From contig NZ_BTGQ01000008.1 of assembly GCF_036985505.1 (NCBI RefSeq), forward strand, positions 101,134 to 165,133: a stretch of DNA of 64,000 nt, read 5' to 3'. A program made the position numbers and the translations under genes. The notes below the pieces were generated by a model. The model searched no databases. It saw only the letters and a program-made list of their open reading frames with translations, and was not told the origin of the DNA. This DNA comes from Croceitalea sp947503285. Its GTDB lineage: Bacteria > Bacteroidota > Bacteroidia > Flavobacteriales > Flavobacteriaceae. Below are positions 25,055 to 33,963 of this stretch, piece by piece; the first letter of the stretch is position 1; each line of letters begins with the position of its first letter.

Positions 25055-25958
25055 CCGATAGTATTTTTTTTAAGCGCTGAAATTCTTCTTTGGAATGGAA
25101 CGGAATGACAATTTTGCCCTTTCCGGAAGCAGATGAGGTAATAGCGACTTTCACCGCTAAATGTTTTTTAATGGCATCTACATTTTTCGTGATGTACCCA
25201 GGCAATTCTTTGGTCGTATCCTCAGTCGTTGCGGTAGGGGTTTCCTTTTTGCCCTCCCGCAACTCCTTTACCAATTGTTCTGTCTCCCTAACGGATAGTT
25301 TTCTAGCAAGAACCTGTTCATAGAGCGCAAGCTGGTTCTTTTTCTTTTCGACATTGACCAAAGCCCGTCCATGCCCCATACTTAAAAAACCATCGCGCAT
25401 TCCCGTTTGTATGATAGGATCCAATTTTAGAAGTCGCAGGTAATTGGTTATGGTAGAACGCTTCTTGCCAACCCGTTCACTCATTTTTTCTTGGGTCAAT
25501 TGAATTTCATCAATCAAACGTTGGTAAGAAAGTGCGATTTCAATGGGGTCAAGATCTTGACGTTGTATATTTTCGACCAAAGCCATCTCTAATGACTCTT
25601 GATCATTGGCAATTCTTATGTAAGCCGGTATCGTTTGAAGGCCTACCAATTTTGAGGCACGGTATCTGCGTTCCCCTGATACCAATTGAAATTTATTGAA
25701 ATCAAGTTTTCGAACCGTAATAGGTTGGATAATGCCCAATTCACGTATGGAACTCGCCAATTCTTGTAGCGACACATCGTTAAAGTTGGACCTGGGCTGA
25801 AACGGATTGACTTCTATGGAATCGATTTCGAGTTCGACCACATTGCCAATAACCTTATCGGCATTCTTGTCGGCCACCGATTGAATATCGTTTTCCGGGT
25901 CTTTTAGTAGGGCTGATAACCCCCTGCCCAAAGCTTGTTTTTTGGTTGCTTTCGCCAT
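25047..25958 (-). CDS. parB: Chromosome-partitioning protein ParB
   Basis: 303 residues with the three ParB parts. The N-terminal CTPase domain is about 45-135 ('EIDSIEVNPFQPRSNF', 'LASSIRELGIIQPITVRKL', 'LVSGERRYRASKLVGLQTIPAYI' with the GERRxRA box). The DNA-binding helix-turn-helix is about 165-200 ('LTQEKMSERVGKKRSTITNYLRLLKL'). The C-terminal dimerisation region ends 'HSKEEFQRLKKIL'. It loads on parS sites as a CTP-dependent clamp and works with ParA in chromosome segregation. It is encoded immediately after parA with no gap. I found no convincing parS in the neighbouring sequence. Confidence 0.95.
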   Translation of the reverse strand: MAKATKKQALGRGLSALLKDPENDIQSVADKNADKVIGNVVELEIDSIEVNPFQPRSNFNDVSLQELASSIRELGIIQPITVRKLDFNKFQLVSGERRYRASKLVGLQTIPAYIRIANDQESLEMALVENIQRQDLDPIEIALSYQRLIDEIQLTQEKMSERVGKKRSTITNYLRLLKLDPIIQTGMRDGFLSMGHGRALVNVEKKKNQLALYEQVLARKLSVRETEQLVKELREGKKETPTATTEDTTKELPGYITKNVDAIKKHLAVKVAITSSASGKGKIVIPFHSKEEFQRLKKILSGD

Positions 25959-26732
25959 TTAAACCTTTTCCTTATTTTTTTGTAGGAGCTCATTTGCCAA
26001 ATTGAGGTAGTTTGATGCCCCTTTGCTACTAGCATCATATTTAATAATGCTTTCCCCATAACTTGGGGCTTCGCTCAATTTTACGTTGCGTTGAATAATG
26101 GTCTCAAAAACCATATCGGCAAAATGTTTTTTAACTTCTTCTACCACTTGATTTGACAATCGCAACCGAGAATCATACATCGTTAACAACATGCCCTCGA
26201 TATCAAGATCGGCATTATGGATTTTTTGAACACTCTTTACGGTATTCAATAACTTACCCAAACCTTCAAGTGCAAAGTATTCGCATTGAATGGGAATGAT
26301 AACGGAATCAGCAGCGGTAAGTGCATTTAGGGTCAGTAAACCAAGCGAAGGTGCGCAGTCTATCAAAATATAGTCATATATGGCACTTAAGCCCTCAATG
26401 GCCTGTTTCATCATATACTCCCTATTGTCCTTATCGACCAATTCGATTTCGATGGCCACCAAATCAATATGTGCAGGAATCAAATCCACGTTCGGCGAAT
26501 TCGTCTGTACAATGGCTTCTTTGGCGCTACTGGTGTGCTCTAAGAGCTGATAGGTGCCAATGGCTACATTGTCAACATCCACACCAAGACCTGAGGTCGC
26601 ATTTGCTTGGGGATCTGCATCAATTAAAAGGATCTTTTTTTCTAAAACCCCTAAAGATGCGGCTAAGTTGACGGTCGTCGTGGTTTTTCCGACACCGCCC
26701 TTCTGATTCGCAATAGCAATAATTTTGCCCAT
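25959..26732 (-). CDS. parA: ParA/Soj family chromosome-partitioning ATPase
   Basis: 257 residues. The deviant Walker A is 'ANQKGGVGKTTTTVNLA' (about 8-24) with the signature Lys. Walker A' is 'LLIDADPQANATSGLG' and Walker B 'YDYILIDCAPSLGLLTLNA'. The C-terminal half carries the Soj features 'GMLLTMYDSRLRLSNQVVEEVKKHF' and 'RNVKLSEAPSYGESIIKYDASSKGA'. As a chromosomal ParA it dimerises with ATP, binds DNA and moves ParB-parS complexes. It is the first gene of a long minus-strand series (parA, parB, DUF5683, dapB, lepB, wbqC, DUF6122). The 118-bp upstream region is AT-rich and contains two GTTAAC palindromes. Confidence 0.95.
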   Translation of the reverse strand: MGKIIAIANQKGGVGKTTTTVNLAASLGVLEKKILLIDADPQANATSGLGVDVDNVAIGTYQLLEHTSSAKEAIVQTNSPNVDLIPAHIDLVAIEIELVDKDNREYMMKQAIEGLSAIYDYILIDCAPSLGLLTLNALTAADSVIIPIQCEYFALEGLGKLLNTVKSVQKIHNADLDIEGMLLTMYDSRLRLSNQVVEEVKKHFADMVFETIIQRNVKLSEAPSYGESIIKYDASSKGASNYLNLANELLQKNKEKV

Positions 26733-26850
26733 TCACTAAGTAAGTTAAAGGGTAAAAATACAATTATTTACAACGTTAAAAAATGAATTTTGTTAACAGA
26801 AAGTGAATAATGGAAGTGACTATCGTTAACTTTGGTTAAAGTTCAAAATC

Positions 26851-28932
26851 CTAATTCCCATCCATAAGAATTTTTAAGATTTCGATGGCGGTATCGCTTA
26901 TTCTCGTTCCAGGTCCGAAAACGGCCAAAGCCCCAGCTTCATAAAGAAAATCATAATCTTGTTTGGGTATAACCCCACCGACAATGACCATGATGTCTTC
27001 TCGATCATACGCTTTCAATTCTTCTATGACTGCTGGTACTAGGGTCTTATGTCCTGCAGCAAGGGAAGAAACACCAAGAATGTGCACATCGTTTTCCACA
27101 GCCTGTTTGGCCACCTCTTCAGGCGTCTGGAATAAGGGACCGATATCAACATCAAAGCCTAGATCCGCATAGCCTGTCGCAACGACCTTCGCCCCGCGGT
27201 CATGCCCGTCTTGGCCCATTTTGGCGATCATGATGCGCGGCCTTCTACCTTCGCTCTCGGCGAACCTGTCGGCTAGTTCCCTTGCTTGCTGAAAATTACC
27301 ATCATTTTTGATTTCTTTTGAGTACACGCCGCTAACTGATTGTATTTGTGCCCGATACCTGCCAAAAGACTTTTCCAAGGCATCACTTATTTCACCCAGT
27401 GTTGCACGATGTCTGGCAGCTTCTACGGCTAAAGCTAATAAATTTTCACTTTTACCATCCTTCATCTTTTGCTTCGCTGCAGAAGAAATATGTTCCAAAG
27501 CGATTGCTACCTTTTTAGTATCACGGTCCGCCTTTGTTTTTGCGATTCTTTCCAATTGCTGTTGTCGTACCTTGGCATTGTCTACTTCTAAGATCTGCAA
27601 TTCTTCCTCATCTTCTAAAGCGTATTTATTTACGCCCACCAAAACTTCCTGTCCGCTATCAAGCCTCGCCTGCTTTTTGGCAGCCGCCTCTTCTATTCGC
27701 AGTTTAGGTATGCCTGATTCTATTGCTTTTGTCATACCGCCCAGTTCTTCTACCTCATTGATGAGTTTCCAAGCTTCCCCTGCTATTTCACCAGTCAATT
27801 TTTCAACATAATGACTTCCGGCCCATGGGTCTACGGTCTTGGTTATCAAGGTCTCGTTTTGCAAATAAATCTGGGTGTTTCTTGCTATTCTTGCAGAAAA
27901 ATCGGTCGGCAGGGCAATCGCTTCATCCAAGGCATTGGTATGTAGGCTTTGTGTTCCTCCAAAAACTGCGGCCATTGCCTCAATCGTAGTTCGGGCTACA
28001 TTGTTGAAGGGGTCTTGTTCGGTCAAACTCCAACCACTTGTTTGTGAATGCGTGCGGAGCATCAGTGATTTTTCATTTTTAGGATGGAACTGTTTTACCA
28101 ATTTCGTCCAGAGCATTCGGGCGGCCCGCATTTTTGCGATTTCCGTAAAATGGTTCATGCCGATACCCCAAAAAAAGGATAGTCGAGGGGCAAAATCATC
28201 GATTTTTAATCCTGCCTTGATACCCGTTCTTATGTATTCGATACCATCGGCCAAGGTATACGCTACTTCGAGGGCAGCAGGGGCCCCAGCTTCGTGCATA
28301 TGATACCCAGAAATACTGATACTATTGAATCGCGGCATATTTTTGCTGGTATATTCAAAGATATCAGCGATGATTTGAATCGATGGAGCCGGTGGATAGA
28401 TATAGGTGTTTCGCACCATGAACTCTTTGAGGATATCATTCTGTATGGTACCGGAGAGTTGGTTTAGACCCACGCCCTGTTCTTCGGCAGCTACGATATA
28501 AAAGGCCATTATGGGTAACACGGCGCCGTTCATAGTCATTGAAACGGACATTTTATCAAGCGGAATCTGGTCAAATAGGATTTTCATATCCTCTACGGAA
28601 TCAATGGCAACCCCCGCTTTACCTACATCACCGATTACACGCTCATTATCACTATCATAACCCCGATGGGTGGGTAGGTCAAAAGCTACCGATAACCCTT
28701 TTTGACCTGCTTTTAAGTTTCTTCTGTAGAACGCATTACTCTCTTTTGCAGTAGAAAAACCGGCATATTGGCGAATCGTCCATGGTCGACGTACGTACAT
28801 CGTGGAGTATGGTCCCCTCAAAAACGGTGGTATTCCCGCTGCAAAATCACCCGTAAAAGGTTTTGGGGTTTCGGCAGGGTTGGGCTCGACATCATTGATC
28901 AATCTAATATGTTGAACGTCTTTTCTACTCAT
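26851..28932 (-). CDS. scpA: Methylmalonyl-CoA mutase large (alpha) subunit
   Basis: The frame opens at 28956, but the ATG at 28932 (MSRKDVQHI) forms a 4-bp ATGA overlap with the stop of the preceding gene and is the better start; the product is about 693 residues. The substrate-binding TIM barrel covers about 30-530 ('PPFLRGPYSTMYVRRPWTIRQYAGFSTAKESNAFY', 'LSVAFDLPTHRGYDSD', 'RTHSQTSGWSLTEQDPFNNVARTT'). The B12-binding domain ends the protein, with the His-ligand motif 'GQDGHDRGAKVVATGYADLGFDVD' and 'GVSSLAAGHK'. With the small subunit it interconverts methylmalonyl-CoA and succinyl-CoA using adenosylcobalamin, the last step of propionyl-CoA use. Confidence 0.96.
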   Translation of the reverse strand: MSRKDVQHIRLINDVEPNPAETPKPFTGDFAAGIPPFLRGPYSTMYVRRPWTIRQYAGFSTAKESNAFYRRNLKAGQKGLSVAFDLPTHRGYDSDNERVIGDVGKAGVAIDSVEDMKILFDQIPLDKMSVSMTMNGAVLPIMAFYIVAAEEQGVGLNQLSGTIQNDILKEFMVRNTYIYPPAPSIQIIADIFEYTSKNMPRFNSISISGYHMHEAGAPAALEVAYTLADGIEYIRTGIKAGLKIDDFAPRLSFFWGIGMNHFTEIAKMRAARMLWTKLVKQFHPKNEKSLMLRTHSQTSGWSLTEQDPFNNVARTTIEAMAAVFGGTQSLHTNALDEAIALPTDFSARIARNTQIYLQNETLITKTVDPWAGSHYVEKLTGEIAGEAWKLINEVEELGGMTKAIESGIPKLRIEEAAAKKQARLDSGQEVLVGVNKYALEDEEELQILEVDNAKVRQQQLERIAKTKADRDTKKVAIALEHISSAAKQKMKDGKSENLLALAVEAARHRATLGEISDALEKSFGRYRAQIQSVSGVYSKEIKNDGNFQQARELADRFAESEGRRPRIMIAKMGQDGHDRGAKVVATGYADLGFDVDIGPLFQTPEEVAKQAVENDVHILGVSSLAAGHKTLVPAVIEELKAYDREDIMVIVGGVIPKQDYDFLYEAGALAVFGPGTRISDTAIEILKILMDGN

Positions 28933-29468
28933 TGTACCAATATTGAGACTTTCCATTTCTTTTTAAGCGGTCTTTTGTTTTTGTTGGATAAAATTACGAT
29001 TCCCCCAATTAAAGCCCCTAGCCCAAGTGCTGTGGCTATTTCGGCATTACTATTGTTATCTTCCCTAGAAAAAGAATCTTCAAGTGCCGTAGCCGTAAGA
29101 CCTATTAAGAATGTTGGCGGACCCAAAATGGTAAGTAAAGTTCCACTGAACAAGTGCCTGTTATCAAATCTGATTCTTAATATATCATTCAGTGCCACTT
29201 TTTGATCGTTTACGATGATAGTGTTTTCATCATAAATAAAATAGTTGCCTTTTAACTTACTTCCATTAATGGTTTTCAGTTTTACCCAATGCCCTTCGTA
29301 ATAGGTTTTAGTTTTAACAATCTCCCCCTTTTTAAGTCTATCAACTTTTAGAAAATAAGCTTGGGAAAAACTACAATAAGAATAAAGCAGGCTACAAACG
29401 AAGAATAATGATTTTACTATTCTTTCTTTATTTTTTTTGTGTAAAACTGAGTGTGGATCAATGCTCAT
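28929..29468 (-). CDS. Exported/membrane protein of unknown function between the mutase genes
   Basis: 179 residues. A hydrophobic segment near residues 20-36 ('SLFFVCSLLYSYCSFSQA') looks like a signal peptide after a long basic N-terminus. The middle is beta-rich ('GHWVKLKTINGSKLKGNYFIYDENTIIVNDQKVALNDILRIRF') and resembles the small conserved flavobacterial domain that reports 'I..I'-type extracytoplasmic lipoproteins. Two further hydrophobic stretches follow ('TLLTILGPPTFLIGLTATAL', 'IATALGLGALIGGIVILS'). I do not recognise a family. Its start overlaps the stop of the small mutase gene by 11 bp and its stop overlaps the start of the large one by 4 bp. It is therefore locked into that operon although nothing in it suggests B12 or acyl-CoA chemistry. 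Confidence 0.7.
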   Translation of the reverse strand: MSIDPHSVLHKKNKERIVKSLFFVCSLLYSYCSFSQAYFLKVDRLKKGEIVKTKTYYEGHWVKLKTINGSKLKGNYFIYDENTIIVNDQKVALNDILRIRFDNRHLFSGTLLTILGPPTFLIGLTATALEDSFSREDNNSNAEIATALGLGALIGGIVILSNKNKRPLKKKWKVSILVQ

Positions 29469-30858
29469 CTTGCAGTCTCTTCTGTTCTAGCGTTTCCGCA
29501 AGTCGTTTTTCCAAAATAGGTGCTATACCGGTTTTTCGCTTTTCCCGTTTTAAAAAAGGGTACAGTTCTAAATCGGCCTTCATCTTGTCTTGTGGGTTTT
29601 GATAGGCATTCGTTCCTACCAACACAAGTTCGGCAGTATCGAATTTCCCTTGTTCCTTAGCAGCACTTTCCTTGATCTTCTTTTGAATCGTACCTTGTTC
29701 GAGCTGTTTCAAGAAACCACCTGAGGCTTCAATCTGTTTAAAGAGTTCCAAGGCTTTTTCTGCAAGTTGTTTTGTAAGTGCCTCAATATAGTATGTGCCT
29801 TCCGCAGCATGTAAGGCCTCATTGAAATAACTCTCTTCTTTTAGCAATAACAACTGGTTACGTGAGATGCGTTCCCCGAATTCGTTGTCTTTATGGTATA
29901 GCGAGTCGTAAGGGATGTTGTGTACCATGTTGGCACCGCCAAGTACTGCGGCCATGCACTCTGAAGTCGTACGAAGCATATTTACGTTGTAATCGTAAAT
30001 TGTCTTATTCCGTTTGGTTGGGTGTGCAACGATGTGGCAATCACTGTCAATGCCATATTCAACAACTAGGCTCCTCCAAAGCCATCGAAGGGCTTTCAAT
30101 TTTGCGATTTCAAAAAAGTAATTGCTACCAATGGCGACGTTAAAAACCATTAGTGGATTCGCTTTGATTTCGACGGCACCTTGTTCCGCCATCGAATTTA
30201 GGTATTCATTGGCTTGTGCAAGTGCATAAGCCAGTTGTTGTACTATGGTTGCACCAGAATTTTGATATAAGGAAATGCCTATTCCTGAAACCGAAATACC
30301 CCTATTTTTTTGGCATATGGTCAAAATTTCATTCCAATATTGGTAATCTTTATCTTTATGATGATACCAATTTCCGGTCGCGGCCAAATGACCGATAAAG
30401 TCAATATTCAAGAAAATCCCACAGGGTTCCGTACCCACATAGTTCATGAGATTCGTAACTGGAATAGGGTCTAAAAACTCAAATTTTAAATAGATAGGGG
30501 TGCTTGAAAGGGCGATTCCCTTAAACAATGATTTCCAAGAAATTTTGGTTTTCGCTACAACGAATAACAGACTGGTAGCCCCTCGAGACAGCACGTCCAG
30601 CGCTTTTTTATTGGCAGATACTTCGTTGGCGACATATATCGACTGGCCTATTTGCCAAGAGTGATTGGGTGGTAAGGGAAAAGTAGGGATGGCCTCTAGA
30701 TCCTCAGCATGATAAAAAGGTTTGATGTGGATACCTTCAAGGGTTTCCCAAAGCAAGGTCTCGTTGTAATCGGCACCTTTTAAATCAAACTGGATTTTTT
30801 GTTTCCACTGTTTTGCCGAAACTTCCGGAAACTCTGAAAAAAGTGATTTTATGTCCAT
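29458..30858 (-). CDS. Methylmalonyl-CoA mutase small (beta) subunit
   Basis: 466 residues. It shares the mutase barrel fold with the large subunit: 'SAKQWKQKIQFDLKGADYNETLLWETLEGIHIKPFY', 'GISVSGIGISLYQNSGATIVQQLAYALAQANEYL', 'VAHPTKRNKTIYDYNVNMLRTTSECMAAVLGGANMVHNIPYD', 'FGERISRNQLLLLKEESYFNEALHAAEGTYYIEALT'. It lacks a full C-terminal B12-binding domain, as expected for the non-catalytic partner. Here it is shorter than the ~600-residue proteins of actinobacteria. It heterodimerises with the large subunit encoded two genes downstream. Start: the ATG at 30858 gives MDIKSLFSEFPEV, typical for the family. Confidence 0.92.
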   Translation of the reverse strand: MDIKSLFSEFPEVSAKQWKQKIQFDLKGADYNETLLWETLEGIHIKPFYHAEDLEAIPTFPLPPNHSWQIGQSIYVANEVSANKKALDVLSRGATSLLFVVAKTKISWKSLFKGIALSSTPIYLKFEFLDPIPVTNLMNYVGTEPCGIFLNIDFIGHLAATGNWYHHKDKDYQYWNEILTICQKNRGISVSGIGISLYQNSGATIVQQLAYALAQANEYLNSMAEQGAVEIKANPLMVFNVAIGSNYFFEIAKLKALRWLWRSLVVEYGIDSDCHIVAHPTKRNKTIYDYNVNMLRTTSECMAAVLGGANMVHNIPYDSLYHKDNEFGERISRNQLLLLKEESYFNEALHAAEGTYYIEALTKQLAEKALELFKQIEASGGFLKQLEQGTIQKKIKESAAKEQGKFDTAELVLVGTNAYQNPQDKMKADLELYPFLKREKRKTGIAPILEKRLAETLEQKRLQDEH

Positions 30859-30885
30859 CGCTATGCTATGATTTTTGCCTGCAGC

Positions 30886-31212
30886 TTACGGTTTACGTTC
30901 AATGCTATCTTTATGCTCAATCAAAAAAATCTCCTCATTGTCTTTTTTCATATAATACTGTTCACGGGCAAATTTTTCAAGTTCATCATCATCATCCAAT
31001 TTTTCAAGTGCTTTCCTATCTTTTTCGATTTCATTTTTGAGAAAGGTCTTCTGTTGTTCCAGTTTATCGATCTCTTTTTTCAGCTCAAGATGGATAAGCA
31101 GCGAATTGGTATCAAAAAAACTCATCCAAATCACAAATAAGGTCAATACGAGTACATACATATTGGTTACGATCCTAAACCATTTTTTCTGTTTTAAAGC
31201 TGCCCACCCCAT
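30886..31212 (-). CDS. FtsB/DivIC-like septum formation initiator
   Basis: 108 residues with the FtsB/DivIC layout. There is a short basic cytoplasmic start and one transmembrane helix ('IVTNMYVLVLTLFVIWMSFFD', about 14-34). A coiled coil follows ('LELKKEIDKLEQQKTFLKNEIEKDRKALEKL', about 42-72), then the conserved 'LEKFAREQYYMKKDNEEIFLI' tail. In other bacteria this protein links FtsL and FtsQ in the divisome. It sits 1 bp after udk and 27 bp before the mutase small subunit, an arrangement seen often in Flavobacteriaceae. Confidence 0.9.
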   Translation of the reverse strand: MGWAALKQKKWFRIVTNMYVLVLTLFVIWMSFFDTNSLLIHLELKKEIDKLEQQKTFLKNEIEKDRKALEKLDDDDELEKFAREQYYMKKDNEEIFLIEHKDSIERKP

Positions 31213-31213
31213 T

Positions 31214-31822
31214 TTAGACTAATTTTTCAATGATAATGGTGCGTACCATATCAACGGCTACATTATTATAGTGGTTATTGGGTATTATAATATCCGCAAA
31301 TTCCTTTGAGGGCTCTATAAATTCATTGTGCATTGGTTTTACTGCTGTTTGATAACGGTGTAGCACTTTTTCAAGATCATGACCGCGCTCTTTGATATCC
31401 CGTTGCAACCTACGTATCAAACGCTCGTCAGAATCGGCATGTACGTAAATTTTAATATCGAATAATTTGCGGAGTTCGGGGTTGCTCAAAACTAAGATAC
31501 CTTCGACAATAATCACTTTTTTCGGTGAAGTGGACACTGTTTCGGCCAATCTGGTTTCTTCAACAAAAGAATAAACGGGAATGGCTATGGAATTGCCTTC
31601 GCGTAACTGATGTAAATGTGAGATCAGCAGTTCGAAATCTATTGAATTCGGGTGGTCAAAGTTTACTTTGCTTCGTTCTTCTTTAGTGAGGTGTGCCAAA
31701 TCATTGTAATACGAATCTTGTGAGATTACAACAACTTCGTTTTCAGGTAATTGTTCAATTATCTGATTGACTACCGTGGTCTTTCCGCAACCTGTACCCC
31801 CAGCTATTCCGATAATCAGCAT
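31214..31822 (-). CDS. udk: Uridine kinase
   Basis: The open frame extends to 31891, but the ATG at 31822 gives the normal start MLIIGIAGGTGCGKTT and a 202-residue enzyme. The P-loop 'GGTGCGKTT' is at about 8-16. Further signatures are 'VVISQDSYYNDL', 'NFDHPNSIDFELLISHL', 'IPVYSFVEETR', 'VIIVEGILVLSNPELRKLFDIKIYVHADSDERLIRRLQRDIKERG' and 'FIEPSKEFADIIIP'. It phosphorylates uridine and cytidine in pyrimidine salvage. It is the first gene of the minus-strand group, divergent from the acyl-CoA carboxylase genes. Confidence 0.95.
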   Translation of the reverse strand: MLIIGIAGGTGCGKTTVVNQIIEQLPENEVVVISQDSYYNDLAHLTKEERSKVNFDHPNSIDFELLISHLHQLREGNSIAIPVYSFVEETRLAETVSTSPKKVIIVEGILVLSNPELRKLFDIKIYVHADSDERLIRRLQRDIKERGHDLEKVLHRYQTAVKPMHNEFIEPSKEFADIIIPNNHYNNVAVDMVRTIIIEKLV

Positions 31823-31950
31823 ATAAAATAATTTGACCCAAAAGTAAGAATTTGATAGTATAGTTAGGTACATGGCCCCACAATTAAACACCTTGCGTAG
31901 TCATGGGGTTCCCTTTTTTTGGAATACGCTATTTTTCACAAAACACAAAT

Positions 31951-31958
31951 TATCTTTA
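31951..31958 (+). promoter_or_regulatory. Possible -7 element for the acyl-CoA carboxylase genes
   Basis: TATCTTTA differs from TAnnTTTG only in the last base. It lies in the 202-bp divergent spacer, about 67 bp before the ATG at 32025. Weak. Confidence 0.25.
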
Positions 31959-32024
31959 GAATGGTTTTGTTGGTGATTGCATAAGAATGAATTATATTGA
32001 AAGGGCTAAAACCAAATTAAAATT

Positions 32025-32510
32025 ATGGGGCAAACGCATAAATTGACCGTAAATGGCCAACATGAATTTCAGCTTTCAGCGGCAGATATCGACAACTTGG
32101 ATATTATTACCACTACTGAAGCCGCCTATCATTTATTGGAAAATAAGGAATCGTATCATATTGAATTGATAACCAGTGATTTTAGGAATAAATGCTACAG
32201 GTTTAAAATCAATAATACCATTTATGAGGTAGTCATAGCGACCCCATTGGACAATCTTATCGAAAGTATGGGTTATGTACTCAATGCTTCCAACCTTGTC
32301 AGTACTATTGAGGCGCCTATGCCCGGTTTGATATTGGAAGTTTCGGTGGTGGAAGGTCAAGAGGTAAAAGCGGACGAGCCATTACTTATATTGGAGGCAA
32401 TGAAGATGGAAAATGTAATTACATCGCCCCGCGACGGAATTATTAAAGGCATCAACATCAAACAGGGTGAGGCAGTTGAAAAGAAGCAGACCTTAATCAC
32501 TTTTGAATAA
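32025..32510 (+). CDS. Biotin carboxyl carrier subunit of acyl-CoA carboxylase
   Basis: 161 residues. The C-terminal ~75 form a biotinyl domain: 'VSTIEAPMPGLILEVSVVEGQEVKADEPLLILEAMKMENVITSPRDG', in which the Lys of 'EAMKMEN' carries biotin. The N-terminal part ('HKLTVNGQHEFQLSAADIDNLDII', 'YRFKINNTIYEVVIATPLDNLIESMGY') is the docking region seen in propionyl/methylcrotonyl-type carriers. It carries CO2 between the two enzymes encoded by the next genes. Start at the ATG at 32025; biotin carboxylase follows 10 bp after the stop. Confidence 0.93.
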   Translation: MGQTHKLTVNGQHEFQLSAADIDNLDIITTTEAAYHLLENKESYHIELITSDFRNKCYRFKINNTIYEVVIATPLDNLIESMGYVLNASNLVSTIEAPMPGLILEVSVVEGQEVKADEPLLILEAMKMENVITSPRDGIIKGINIKQGEAVEKKQTLITFE

Positions 32511-32520
32511 CCATCATAAA

Positions 32521-33963
32521 ATGAAAAAAATATTAGTCGCCAATAGGGGCGAAATTGCGATAAGGGTGATGCGTACCGCAAAAAAAATGGGTATTAAAAC
32601 CGTTGCGGTCTACTCAGAAGCGGACCGGGACGCACCGCACGTTCGTTTTGCTGATGAAGCAGTCTGTATTGGCCCACCCCCTTCCAATCAATCGTACTTG
32701 TTGGGGGATAGGATAATCGCTGTTGCAAAAGACTTGGATGTTGATGGAATTCATCCAGGGTATGGGTTCTTAAGTGAAAATGCTGATTTTGCAGAAGCCG
32801 TAGAAAAAAATGAACTGATATTCATCGGGCCTAAATCACACGCCATTCGTATCATGGGCAGTAAGTTGGCGGCGAAAGAAGCCGTGAAGGAATATGATAT
32901 ACCTATGGTTCCCGGCATAGAAGAAGCAATTACCGATATAGATAAAGCCCTTGAGGTTACTAGGGAAATCGGTTTTCCTGTGCTTATCAAGGCCTCTGCC
33001 GGCGGTGGTGGTAAAGGAATGCGGGTTGTAGACCGGGAAGAAGATCTAGAATCCCAAATGAAGCGGGCCATTAGTGAAGCCACGTCCGCTTTCGGGGATG
33101 GATCCGTATTTATTGAAAAATACGTCACCTCTCCGCGACATATTGAAATTCAGGTAATGGCCGATACCCATGGCACTGTACTACACTTTTTTGAGCGGGA
33201 ATGTAGTATTCAAAGAAGGCACCAAAAAGTGGTGGAAGAAGCACCATCTTCCATTTTAACACCGGAATTACGGAATGAAATGGGGATTGCGGCGGTCAAA
33301 GTAGCGAAAGCCTGCAATTACGTAGGCGCGGGAACAGTGGAGTTTTTATTGGATGCCGACATGAGGTTTTATTTTTTGGAAATGAATACCCGATTGCAAG
33401 TTGAACACCCCGTATCGGAACTGATCGCAGGGGTGGACTTGGTAGGGCTACAGATCAAGGTAGCGCGAGGGGAGCAATTGGATATACGTCAAGAGGACTT
33501 GAAAATAAAGGGCCATGCCATGGAGCTTCGTGTTTATGCCGAAGACCCACTTAACGATTTTCTACCGAGTGTAGGGAACTTAGCACGGTATCAATTGCCT
33601 ATTGGTGAAGGGGTTCGTGTAGATAATGGTTTTGAAGAAGGTATGGATATTCCCATTTACTATGACCCCATGCTCTCAAAATTGATTACATACGGTAAGA
33701 CCCGCGAAGAAGCGATTGAATTAATGATAAGGGCCATTGTAGGTTATGAAGTAAAAGGTGTCGAGACCACCTTACCATTCGGCCTGTATGTAATGCAGCA
33801 TGAAGCATTTAGGTCGGGCAATTTTGACACACATTTCGTCAAAGATCATTATGCGCCAGAGGTATTGCAGGCAAAAAGGGAACAAAATGCTAAAATAGCC
33901 GCAAAGATTGCTTTAAAACAATATTTCGAGGACCAAAAAATAGTGCGATTGCCCATAAATTGA
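32521..33963 (+). CDS. accC: Biotin carboxylase subunit of acyl-CoA carboxylase
   Basis: The frame is open from 32503, but the ATG at 32521 gives the canonical start MKKILVANRGEIAIRVMRTA; 480 residues. The ATP-grasp core shows 'GIHPGYGFLSENADFA', the glycine-rich lid 'LIKASAGGGGKGMRVV', 'FIEKYVTSPRHIEIQVMADTHG', 'ERECSIQRRHQKVVEEAPS' and 'FLEMNTRLQVEHPVSELIAGVDLV'. It carboxylates biotin on the carrier protein with bicarbonate and ATP. The symbol follows family usage; in this operon it probably serves propionyl-CoA or a related acyl-CoA rather than fatty-acid synthesis (inference from the mutase genes nearby). Its stop overlaps the next start (TGATG). Confidence 0.94.
   Translation: MKKILVANRGEIAIRVMRTAKKMGIKTVAVYSEADRDAPHVRFADEAVCIGPPPSNQSYLLGDRIIAVAKDLDVDGIHPGYGFLSENADFAEAVEKNELIFIGPKSHAIRIMGSKLAAKEAVKEYDIPMVPGIEEAITDIDKALEVTREIGFPVLIKASAGGGGKGMRVVDREEDLESQMKRAISEATSAFGDGSVFIEKYVTSPRHIEIQVMADTHGTVLHFFERECSIQRRHQKVVEEAPSSILTPELRNEMGIAAVKVAKACNYVGAGTVEFLLDADMRFYFLEMNTRLQVEHPVSELIAGVDLVGLQIKVARGEQLDIRQEDLKIKGHAMELRVYAEDPLNDFLPSVGNLARYQLPIGEGVRVDNGFEEGMDIPIYYDPMLSKLITYGKTREEAIELMIRAIVGYEVKGVETTLPFGLYVMQHEAFRSGNFDTHFVKDHYAPEVLQAKREQNAKIAAKIALKQYFEDQKIVRLPIN

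Noticed and set aside
25000..26850. Search for a parS site near parAB
   Set aside because: No palindrome resembling the TGTTTCACGTGAAACA consensus; the two GTTAAC sites upstream of parA are too short to support a call.
27308..28303. Long plus-strand open frames (167 and 142 codons) opposite the mutase large-subunit gene
   Set aside because: They are antisense shadows of a clearly coding gene; the translations are low-complexity Ser/Ala/Cys-rich and match no family.
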